Source: Mesotaenium endlicherianum (Eukaryota; Streptophyta; Zygnematophyceae; Zygnematales; Mesotaeniaceae). Taken from it: DNA of 64,000 nt. The DNA lies in the NCBI GenBank assembly GCA_009602735.1, contig WELA01012513.1, positions 242,298 through 306,297 on the forward strand. Direction: 5' to 3'. This document shows, piece after piece, positions 31,501 to 42,000 of the stretch (positions within the stretch are counted from its first letter, which is position 1; every line of letters begins with the position of its first letter). Position numbers and translations under genes: made by a program. The notes under the pieces are model-generated. The model ran no database searches and had not been told where the DNA came from. It worked only from the letters and a program-made list of their open reading frames with translations.

Positions 31501-33138
31501 CCTCTTTGGCTTCAATGCTCTCCCGACTGTTCTCATCAGCTTCAATCACTGCAGCTCTCACAGCTTGGACTGTCTCGTCAAGGCCAATCAGAGCAGCTGC
31601 CATCGGTGTATCCACTTCCACCAGCACATCTGCACCGTCCTCTTCACTGTCACCTCCCTCTACGTCTTCGGATGACCCCTTGATGGCCTCTACAAGGGAC
31701 TGGATTGCTCCCGGATCACTACCTTCCAGCTGGATAAGACGAGCAGCTACAATATCCTGATCAGCGTTACCTACAAACTGATTTTCCCGGCTTGCACCGT
31801 TTTCTTCACGCGCATCTTCCTTATTAGGTGCAGCTACATCCCCTTGCCTTATCACAAATTCGTCGTCAGCCTGGCCATAAGGCTCAGGACTATTTGCAAC
31901 AGTTTTGGAAGGAGCCTCTTTTGAGGCTGGCGCAGTGGTGTTTGTTATCACGATGCTCACACTGTCATGCATCATACCAGAATCTTCATCACTACCCCCC
32001 GAAGAATGAGCAGGATAAGTCCCGGCAGGTTGGATAGCCTCCTCTTCTTCTCCGTCCCGGGAGTTGGCCATGGTAACAGTCGGTCTGTACACATGCTCCT
32101 GGGGAGAATTTTGGGCAGAACCCACTGCCACAACAGAGATAATCTCCTCCTGCACCTGCTTGCTGCTTCCGTCTAGCTCGCTCCTTTGGTCAGAATTTGC
32201 TAAAGGCTTTTGCCCCTGTTCGTTACTGCCAACTTCATGTGGCTTAATTGGTCCAGGCCCAATTCTGGCCAACTCTGACATCCACCAGTAATATGCTGCA
32301 CCAGCTCCAGCAGCCACTATGGCTGCACCAAAGATGGGCGTGGCTAAAGAGCGCCTGGGGGAAGGAGGTTTTTGATGAGGAGGTGGCGGTGGGGCTGGAG
32401 GTCTTCCACCTTGTCCAGGAACTAAGGGTGCTGCAGAAGCTTTGACTGATGCTTGACCAGCAGTAAGGCCGGGCTGTGATGGAGACAAAGGGGAGGCTTT
32501 AGCAGGGGCGACATGTTCCACTGGCTTATCGCCAGCATTGGACGTCGAAGTTAGGTTCTCCTTCACGGCACCAGTATTCTTCCCTGGTACAGGTTTGGCA
32601 CTCACACCCTGCATTAAATTTATCATGCATATGTCAGATCGAACATGAGGCTCATCAAGCTCATGGTACAAATTGTTAACTCCAGTAACACACTCTCAAG
32701 AATGGGCACAAGCATGACTTTGGTTGGCAGAAGATACCAAAAAAAAAAAGATAATCTCTGCATCCAGCGGCACCAGACGTATTTGCTCCTAATCTTAAAA
32801 CGATAATGGCTCCACATTTGGAGTCGTGACTTTGACTTTTGCAAATTTATTGGACATAAAATAGGTTAGCTGAAACTTAAAAATAGCAGGTCCGTATTGG
32901 AAGCAACCGTGCTAGAAGATCGGAGATGTGAAACTCGCTGAATCACTTGTTGAGAAAGTTTTGAAGGTCTGTGTCGAAGAGGAGATGTTATAAACTCGGC
33001 GCTTACAGTATATGCTCTCCTTAAAACACCTTCATGCCGCGGATAGCTCAGCTGCAGCGGTCCATTCCCAAAAGACAAGCTCCTGAGACAAAACCTGGAA
33101 GCACCATGATTTCTTCGAACAAGATTTGTCAAACACAT
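26324..33138 (-). CDS. MIC60: Mitofilin/MIC60, MICOS complex core subunit (8 exons)
   Basis: MIC60 sits in the inner mitochondrial membrane and shapes cristae junctions. Exons I can place: 33138-32908, 32608-31502, 30968-30564, 29941-29762, 28659-28540, 27541-27464, 27195-26914, 26569-26324; all junctions are GT-AG and in phase 0, about 882 residues. Residues 1-77 are Arg/Ser-rich and lack acidic residues over the first 35, like a mitochondrial presequence. A Pro-rich stretch precedes a single membrane segment (PIFGAAIVAAGAGAAYYWW, about 167-186). A long acidic linker and coiled coils follow (exons 3-6). The C-terminal mitofilin domain is clear: EEAFYTKSEESRKSH, AFAFEDALLRGAP, LSLIPPEGGGVFAHALA, then the Ala-rich terminal helices. 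The N gap at 28981-29728 lies between exons 4 and 5 and may hide another exon. Exon 3 and 4 acceptors are weak and less certain. The length exceeds typical plant MIC60 mainly through the linker. Confidence 0.88.
27590..27912 (+). pseudogene. Ty1/copia pol remnant inside a MIC60 intron, antisense
   Basis: One plus-strand frame reads KPKTYEAAMETDAAEMWRQA followed by S-G-E-E-M. This resembles the start of copia reverse transcriptases (pattern P-x-[ST]-Y-x-E-A-M...D-x-W-x-x-A...E-E-M). Upstream, the Arg/Ser-rich segment fits the integrase-RT linker. A TAG (27757-27759) interrupts it and similarity ends by about 27912. It is a short dead fragment within the intron 27542-28539. The call rests on motif resemblance. 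Confidence 0.55.
28401..28538. repeat. (CGCA)n and (GA)n microsatellite at a MIC60 donor site
   Basis: A short CGCA run is followed by about 120 bp of GA repeats (one N at 28496). On the coding strand the intron after exon 5 begins GTCTCTCTCT, so the repeat starts at the splice donor itself. Confidence 0.9.
28981..29728. other. Assembly gap (748 N)
   Basis: Unknown sequence in the MIC60 intron between exons 4 and 5, bordered by C-rich runs. Its true length is not known. Confidence 0.95.
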
Positions 33139-33691
33139 GATGCCTTTCTACCACATAAGCGGGAGGCTATGCTCATCTGCTAAGACAGAAGAGAAGTCCC
33201 TTTGTGAAAACGTCGTCCATCTCCCTTCTTCCCGACAAACATTCCAGTCATTAGAAACACTTGAGTTCCTTAATCATGGCTTTCCATATCAGTGTTACAA
33301 TAGAGCCTACAAATAGAGCTCTGCAAGATGCCATCAGTGAAAAGATGAGCGCAACGAAGGGCAACAGCTTTCTAGTGGAGTCAATGGAATCAACTTGGTG
33401 TCAACACATCGTCGCTTTTCTCCACGTTGATAAAAGCCGCCAGGAGTCAAGGCCAAGAAACGGTCAACAATGGAGTCAGCAGTCACACTTACCTCCTCAC
33501 ACGCTTTAAACAGCTATGGTAACGAAGAAGGGCAGTTACCAGCAGTTACTGACTCTGACTGACACAGCAACTGAGATGGGATGTGACGAGGGCAGACGAG
33601 GGAAATGATCACTCCCCACCTGCTCCCACCTCGTCTGTGGTACGGGAAATGGGCATGGTGTACACACTAGGTGTTGTCGTCATGTATGCAG
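33139..33691. other. MIC60 upstream region
   Basis: Presumed promoter and 5' untranslated region of MIC60. I see no clear TATA element or second gene. The last eight bases (GTATGCAG, 33684-33691) are the left target duplication of the next MITE. Confidence 0.4.
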
Positions 33692-33985
33692 CAGGCCCCA
33701 GGATTCGAGATAAATTTTATGTTATTTGCTTCTTTGGATGTTTTAAAGTCATAAAAAATCTGATTATGTCGAAAGAAATCCTGGTCATTGAGAGCGGATG
33801 TCGCGTAAAATCCCAAAATCTGCTATGTTCCTTGAAAAATTGTCGTGGGATGTTATTAAGCCATCAAGAAAATCCTACCAAATATTGTCGGATGTTCTTG
33901 AAACCCTGACCGTCGCCCAGAGCAGGCCAGAGGATGTTTCCAAAATTTTCCGAAATCCGCGACTTATGTCGAATCCTGGGGCCTG
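33692..33985 (+). mobile_element. hAT-like MITE, copy 2 (294 bp)
   Basis: The terminal inverted repeats are CAGGCCCCAGGATTCGA on the left and its reverse complement on the right. They are flanked by a perfect 8-bp target duplication GTATGCAG (33684-33691 and 33986-33993). An 8-bp duplication and CAG-starting ends are hallmarks of the hAT superfamily. It has no coding capacity. Copy 1 lies at 1881-2155 in the opposite orientation. Confidence 0.85.
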
Positions 33986-34059
33986 GTATGCAGTGCATGC
34001 GCGTGGGGCGTGTATTTGGGGGATAATTTGTGGGGTTATGTGTAAGTAATGGTGGGACA

Positions 34060-34325
34060 GGTCGGGAATCAAAAATACGCAAAAAGTGACGGGGGGAGCC
34101 GTGGGTTATGAGATAAGGGTCAGCAAGCCGGGTATAATGCGCATAGAGGAATGCCGTGGGATACAGTGGGATACGTAAAAGAAGATAGCAGGGGTACGTC
34201 AGAAGAGCAGCATGGGTTACGTTAAAAAGAAAGATATATGTTGGGACGCGAATAGGGCAGCAAGGGTACGCACCGTTAATCGTCCGTGGGTACGCAAAAG
34301 GGACAGCAGTGGTACACGAAGTGGA
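34060..34325. repeat. Degenerate minisatellite, unit about 22-25 bp
   Basis: Approximate repeats of GGGTACGYAAAAGRRCAGCA follow one another, for example GGGATACGTAAAAGAAGATAG, GGGTACGTCAGAAGAGCAGC, GGGTTACGTTAAAAAGAAAG and GGGTACGCAAAAGGGACAGC. The units vary in length and sequence, so the array is old. Confidence 0.6.
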
Positions 34326-37300
34326 ACGCCCGTGAGAGAAACTGGTCGACGACAGGACCTGTCGCTAACTTCCCCACGCTGGACTCTCAAGCTTGAGATG
34401 GCCATGGAACGGGTAAGAAAGTGTTATGTTCCATTTCTTGAGCTCATTTGAGAACCGTCAGGAGGGACGTTTTGTGCCGAGCACAGTTTCTCACCTCTAT
34501 TCACACAATGAGAGTTTTCCTTCCAAGCGTACAGATTCCGAGCCGCTCCTTTCCACTCTCTGATGAGCGCAGAGTCTACTACGCCGAAGCCGAAATTTGG
34601 CGATAATCTATAAATAGATGTCTTCGAATGGTCCCTCCTAAACCACTCAGAATGTTCTTGAAGCCTCACGGTGGGAAGCACAGGATATAGCCTGCAGCTT
34701 GATCATGTTACACAATCAGCTTAACCAGGCTGATGTGTAGAGCTCATGATGCTGCTATATACAGAAGAAAGAGTGCAGCTTTAGCCACTCCTGAAGTGAC
34801 AAATTGAGATGTTACGTTTCCCTTTGACTCTACATGCATTCTCAATCCTATGTCCAAGAGGTCCAGTCTTCACATAACCTGCAGCAGTCAGTGATCAGTA
34901 TCTTCAGGGTCATAGTGATATTCGATTTGACGTCGCACGCGCAATTGTAGGCTTACTCTCACCCTGGTCTGTGATGCAGTGCTCAGTGGCTGGACAGTGA
35001 TCGAGAGTTATTGTGGGTGTTTCTGCAATGAAGTGGTGTGTTCACATATATATGTTAGGTCTTTCCCCTGCAAAAAACTTTCGAGCAAGCTCTTGCAGGA
35101 TGTTACCTTTAAACGCGTATAGCTTCAGCTCAAAGACCCAAAAGCCTCCAACTCAGATGCATGCTATTTCACTCACCAAAGGATTCAACAGGCTTAGTGG
35201 ACGAGATGGAAATTCTGCCATCACCAGTGGAGAGAAGGAAGTCACTTACTCTTACTGCCATGAAAGAAGACACTGTATATGCAAGTGCTGGCGCATGCAC
35301 AAGTACTTGACAGAAAGAAGGGAGAGAATCGGGAATGCAGGGCTCTCGGATTGGCTTGACAGAGGACAGGTCTCATGTAGGCCGAGTGCTAGACAAGCTC
35401 AGCTAGCACTTTCCGGGTGTGGTGGCTGGCGCGGATGCTGCCAGCACTGTGGAGTTGCTGCTGCAGCCGCCCTTGATCGACAACGATGTAGAGTCCTCTT
35501 TTTGAAGGAGAGAGCCCAGGTAGCGGCAGGCCCGGGTGTGGGGGGAATGTGGCGATGACTCCCTCTTTGCTGGACTTATGAATCCAACTTATGATCCAAG
35601 TGAACATTCTGGAAGGCTGTGCGGCCGGCCAGACCAGACAATTGCGGGAGCACCCCAGAGCAGTATAGCCACCCCCTTCCCCCCCCTCTCCCCCCCCCCA
35701 CCCCCTCTTCCCTGTCCTTTCTACAGTCCACAGGCGCTGCCAAACTTGAGCTGCCTGGTGTGAGAGTAGGGCTCTGGCCTAGAGCATGGCGGGGGCTGAC
35801 GCATTCAGACTTCTTCTTTCCTGTGTAGGGAGAGCGACTGTGCAGAAGTGGCGTCAGCGGGCAGCGGCGGCAACAGCAGTGGCAGGTGGTGGGAGCTAAG
35901 GCTTGATCATTAGTGGTAGATTACTTGCGCCATCAGGCTTCATGGGCGTGCCTCACTTTGGGCGCGCTCATGAGCATGCCTGCGCACACGTGTTTGAGCA
36001 GGGTCATGTTCACTCGCGCATGTGTTGGCAAAGTTATCTCCTCATGTCTAATTTGACCCGGTTTTCAAGTGTGCAGATGGACATCACCCACAAACAGATG
36101 TGTTTGGTGTTGCAGCGCTCTTGGGTGGTCCCCACCTCACTAATGGATGCAGTATGAGTAGGTACTGCAGGGGTCATGTAGATCATTATGAGTTTACAGA
36201 TACTTTGTGTAGAACATCAACGTGAATCCTTTTCATATTCGTAGTGTGTGGCAAGGAAGTTTTTGTGACGCATGGTGTTCCCAACGGTATTAGATTTCCT
36301 TCCAACTTACCTGACTCTTTAAATTGAATATGTGAGTGACGCTTAGAGGCATGTGTTGTCCGGCGAAGTGGGCACAAGCATAAGGGATGGCTCATGTGTG
36401 CTATACTTCTCCAATATGTTGAGTATATTGTACGTTGTATGCACACAAAAAAAGTTGTATATAACAAGGTAATTGAAACTTGATATCGTCTCATTTTGAT
36501 TCACCATTGATTGAAGTTCATTCATGGATCAACGTCATAATTTGCGTCGAGATAAGAGGGTTGTGATGGGTTGATCACAACCATCTTTCGTCATAAGCAG
36601 GTGATTGTCTAATCGTTGCTGTTGCACCTCGTATGTGAGAGGGAAAATCATCAGCACTAGGTCTCAAGTGCACCAAAGAGAAGGGTGCGAATGACGTGGA
36701 ATCCGCTTCGTATACATACAGAGGGCCAGCGAGTCTGATGCCCACAGCAACCAAGTCATCTGCATTTCCTGACCACAGTCAGCACATGTACCCGCATTGC
36801 TAGTGAGACGGCAACGAGGGTCCATGAAGCCCATGAACAAAACTGCTGGGTAGCGCATGTTTCGGCAAGTTGTTGAAACATGGCTGTTGAGTTCTCACTA
36901 CCTTCTTTGAATGTGCTTTATATCAGTATTTGCACTAACTTAAACCTTCCAGTTGTCTTTGCTTCTGCACCGAAAAGTCAAAGAAAGTTGGTAGGAAAAA
37001 ATTGGAGTTACTAAAAGCCCCAAACAACTAGCCCCATTCACAGGAAAGGAGAAAGCAGGCACTCATATCAGGAATAGGACATTGCGACACCAGCTGCACA
37101 AAGTAATTCAATGTAACATTGGAATGCTTACTGACATTGGCAACTGACTTCATGAGCTCGAGAGTGGCATCAAAGGGCAAAGCACATATGCTGTCCCCCA
37201 GCTGCTGGCTCTCAGCCCTAGCACGACGGCCTTCGACAATCTGCTGTACAAGTCTCAGTACAGAGAGTGAAAGAGCCAACAGACCACCAGGTACTTGCGA

Positions 37301-38159
37301 TGCATCATGGACATTCACAAGTCACTCCACAGAGAGCGTGCATGCACCAAGTCAAGACAGAATGAGCTACGCATTAATAAGTTGCCTATACACGGAGCTC
37401 AGAAAAGTGCTGAAACCTCTACGGCACGCTTCTCTTCCACGCCCGCCCCTCCAAACAAGGCGCAAGTTTTTATCCAACAAAGAGAAAAAATTAAGCGTCG
37501 CTCCCTGATGCTGGCAAGTAAGCCTGCCCCTATGACTGAAAGGGACGCTGGAAGCTGAGCATGCCCCTAAAAGGCCGCCGTCTCTATACACCTAAGACAT
37601 TGTGTAATTACACAAGGACCCTACGAGTGGCGGGACACTGCGGCGCGGCTACTAGGAACGTCCTCCTCCGCATAATCCCTTCCTAAGAATTTTCAATTTT
37701 CACAAGCGAAGGGGGGTAGAATATTACAGACCTCTACACTGCACTCCCAGCCAGGTACATCAGATAAAGATGACAAACCTAGGCTCTTCCTAGTGCCTCC
37801 CTATTCACAGAAAAAAAAGCCTCTCCCTCCCATGCTCTTTCCAGTATATACGTTTTTTGTGACACGAACCACCAGCTACTAACGCTCATCTCGCATTTAC
37901 ATCTGCAGCCGACTTCAGGTCACTGCTCGTCACCACCCATGAAACACATCCTCCTCCTCCCCACCCCTCCCTCGCCTTCCATACAAAAGAGGGAGGCATC
38001 CACTCGCTCGACGACTGCACCCAGCGAAACAAATTGACCCCCTCCCTCCTCCTCCCCCTCCACCTCACCCACCACTTCCTGCACATTGGTCTTTTGAACA
38101 TCGCACGGGCCCCCCACCCGCCCCCCGCCTGCAAAAGCGAGAGGCCCCACGGCTGAAGA
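34326..38159. other. Intergenic region between MIC60 and PUM with unproven coding fragments
   Basis: No recognised gene. A 181-codon plus frame (35013-35558) and a C-rich run (35680-35705) are present. Minus-strand frames at 37028-37318 (GGLLALSLSVLRLVQQIVEG, with a possible donor AAT|GTCAGT) and 36664-36858 (with C-A-D-C-G) look somewhat coding-like, but I cannot link them into a gene or assign a family. About 37.6-38.16 kb should be the PUM 3' untranslated region. Confidence 0.35.
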
Positions 38160-38196
<37 letters not shown>

Positions 38197-39013
38197 AGGT
38201 TCGCCAGCTCCCCGCGAGCGGCTGCCTCCCGCTCGCTGCGAGCTTGCATCCTCCCTGCAACCACAGGCGTGTTCCAGCCAACAACGCCAAGTGAGCACCG
38301 TGGAGGGCCACTCTTGACAGGGGGAGAAAGCTGCATGATGGAACGCCGGATGACCCCAGAACGCTTTGGTAGACGCATGGTCTAGCTCGTGAACACGGCA
38401 AGCTCACTCCCTCTTCTGGTACAAGCAAGGCGGATGCGATCATGGCAAGAGGATAGACAGCAAGTACTATAAGTGTGATGATGCAACCCACGCATACAAG
38501 AGGTCGATACGACACCCGGCAAGAGGGACGACCCGCGCACAGGCGTCGATGATAGGTAAGTAACTGCTCACTACTCTGGAGGGACGCGGGACAGACACAG
38601 ACACACATTCAGACGCAGAAAAATGATGCAAAGATGGTATTTCATCAGGGCACAGGGGCCTGAACCAACACCACGCGCGTGCGGGTGGCCCGGGACCTGT
38701 GGGAGGCGGCAGGGCAGACAACAAAACGAGGGCAGAGCTGCCCCATGCTAAGGAGATTGCGCACCATGAGGCGGAACGAAAGGGAGCCAGGTGGCAAGGA
38801 GAGGGGAGCCTAGGTGGTCGGGAGAAATTTGACCCAAAGCTGGCGGAGAGCGTGGAGGAGGCAGCTGTGGCATCAGGAGCCTCGGGGAGAGCCGCCATGG
38901 ACCACGGGGAAAAGTTGAGCAAGAGGAGCAGGAGGGGGAGAGGGAGCTGCAAGGTGTGTGTATGAGTGAGTGTTTCTTGTGAAGCTTGCCTCCCAGTGAG
39001 AAAGGTTCCTGTA

Positions 39014-39083
<70 letters not shown>

Positions 39084-42000
39084 AGAGGAGCCCACCTCCG
39101 GCGGCAACAAGCTTCTCAACACGCGCGACGATGTGCTTGCCGTACGTGTACTTCTTAAGGGCGTGCAGGTGCACCTTGATGCGCTCCAGCAGGATGGAGC
39201 GCTGCTGGTCATTGCACGTCTCCAGCACCTTCTGGACCACGTAGTTGGCAAACTGGTCCTTCATCATCGCCTGCAGCACAGCAGAGAGCAGGCAGCAAAC
39301 AGATGCAAAGCAAGGGGAGAGAAAAGAGCCTCTCGTCAGGCCTATGCCTCACCACCCATCCTGCTAGCCTCCTGCAGCTGCGCAGCCGCAGCCTGCAAGG
39401 GCTGGGGCCTACGCAAAAAGGGGGGGAAAGGGGGGGGGGGTTGCATCAGGGGCCACGGGGCCGTGATAGCAGTCCTAGTGCACATATAAACTTGACATCC
39501 TGTTGTCTGAAGAGCTTGCATGTACACACTACAACATTGCGCCACAAGTAACCTACCAGGGTAAAGCTGGCTGCTGAGTCCAGCACGGCACAAGGAAAGC
39601 CCACCACAAAAAAGTAATGGAGGGAATTTGGGGGAAATGGGGGAGGGGCCCGGGGTGGAAGAGAAAGGGGGGGTGATGACGACTCTTATTCAACGGAGAG
39701 CCCGTGTGGGGGTCGCTCACCTGCAGCGGCTCGTTCTCCTCGGTGTGGCCGAGCATCTCGTTGATAAGGATCTGGCGGTCCTCGGCGCTGCCAAACTCGA
39801 GGCACTTCTCGACGACGTTGCTGGCAAACTTGTGCTGGCTCATCTGCACGATCTGGCCCGCCAGCTTGGTGATGATCTCCTTGCGCTCCAGCGGATTGCC
39901 GTGCTCCAGCACGTGCTGCAGCACCCCCCGCCCGCTCCGCCCACAGGGCCAAGGTCGGCGTCAGCCAGCACGCCACACCCCACCCCCCTTTACTGCCTGG
40001 TAGCTCTCACCGGCCCCAGTTCAGACCCAGCTCATGTGCTGGTGCTAAACCACTAGTGCTCTCCCTTTACCCTCGGGTGTTCTTATCCACACGTCGGGAG
40101 TACAATATATCAACTCTTGCATGGGAAGCAAGTGGGGACAGCCATAGCTCCACTAAAAAGCATCGTGTGGAGGAAACGGCCTAGGGCACAGACACAAGCA
40201 CTACAAAGCCTTGTCTAATCTAATCATCCTCCTACGAGATACCTTGAAACAACGACGGTGTCAAAACGCTTGCGCCACGTCATGCACGCACACGCACGCA
40301 CACAAACACACAGGGCACACGCACACACAGAGGCACCGCAGCGCACCTGCACGACGTAGTTGCCGTACTGGTCCTGCGCGAGGTTGCAGGTGGAGCGCAG
40401 GATCTCGTCCATGATGCCGCGCTGCTTCTGGTCGTCTGTACAATGCTCCAGCACCCTCTGCAACCCCAAATCCCCCCACCCCCCTCACAACGCACGTCAG
40501 TCCCTGCCTGAAACACCGCCGTCTCAGCACTCCCACACTGCCAGCAACACCCTTCTTGCACGCACCGCATCGGACGCACCAACCTCAAGCAAGAGCTTTA
40601 ACCACGTCCCACATCCGACACATGCCCCTGGCATGCAGGTCAACAGCCGAAGGGTCGGGGCCACCAAGGTTGCGGGGAGTCGGGGTCTTTCTATTGCCTG
40701 GGATGGGGAGGAGGGAGGAGGGGGGAAGTGGGAGGGGGGAGTCGGGGGCACCTGGATGACGCGGCAGCCGTAGGGGTGCATGGAGAGGCCGAGCACTTGG
40801 CTATAGAAGCTGGAGATGATGAAGGAGATGCGGGCGGGCGGCACGCACTCGATGCACTTCTGGATGACGTGGTTGCCGTTCTGGTCGCGCACACAGCGCA
40901 TGATGTGACCGTCCAGCTCCGCCACCAGCTGCGCCTGCTGGTCCACGTCCACCACCTCCAGCGCCTGCATGCCCCGCCCCCCACCCCCCACCTCGCCATG
41001 CCTCAGTCCTCCGCTGCCTCCTCACCACGCGCACGCGCGGTGTCTCAGTCGCAGACCCTTGCTCTAGTGCAGGCAGGGCTGGCAGGCTGTACTTGGCGGA
41101 TTGTTCCCACCTCTCCCTCTCCCTCTCTCTTACACACACAGACCTCTCTCTCAGACACAACACACACACACATACACACACAAAAAGCCCCCCAACACTA
41201 CAACAGAAGACCAGTCCCCTCACTAACAGCTGCGCAAATTCCCTTGGGAGTTTGCAGGCCAGGCCTCTGCCAGAGGTGCCCACTGAGCAGGTGCCCACGC
41301 AGGCAGAGCAGGAGGAAGGCACGCACACGGCAAGGCGCGACCTGACTGACATGGCAGGCAGCCCCGCGTGCGCGCGATGGCATAGAAAGGGTGCGAGGGG
41401 AGTGCCAGGAGGGGAGGAGCCCGACCTTCTGAATGACGCGGCAGCCGTACATCTGGAGGCTGAGGGCGAGCACATGGCCCAGCAGCTGGTCTGCCAGCTC
41501 GCGCCTCTGCTTGGACGTCCCGTGCTCGAAGAACTGCACCCCCAGACACACGGGCGAGGCACGCTCACCGTTATACACGCTCGCTCGCACGACTGCCGCC
41601 CTCAACAAGCTCTCAAGCGATCTTGGAGTGGCGCCACAGACAACCTGGCATGCATGCATGCGACGAAGCAGGCAGGCATGTCACAACTTGCTAGACTAGC
41701 CCGCATGATCGCAGGTCCAGCATCACCGTCTGCTGCGCAGCGCAATACAAGACACCCACGCTTGCACGGACCGGGGAGCAGATAGAGCAGCAACACCTCA
41801 CAGCAGAGGACAACCAGCTGAAGTCTGACAGGCACCGTCCCATTCAGCCCAGCAGTAGCTACAGCAGCAGAGGCAGCAGCAGAGGAAGACAAAGACAAGG
41901 CAGGCACGGGCTGACTGAGCGGCAGCAAGGGAAGGGCCCCCAAGGGGAGGAGGGAGGTAAGAGGGGGGNNNNNNNNNNNNNNNNNNNNNNNNNNNNNNNN

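Noticed and set aside
35013-35558. 181-codon plus frame
   Set aside because: No domain, mixed composition and no splice or promoter support; probably chance.
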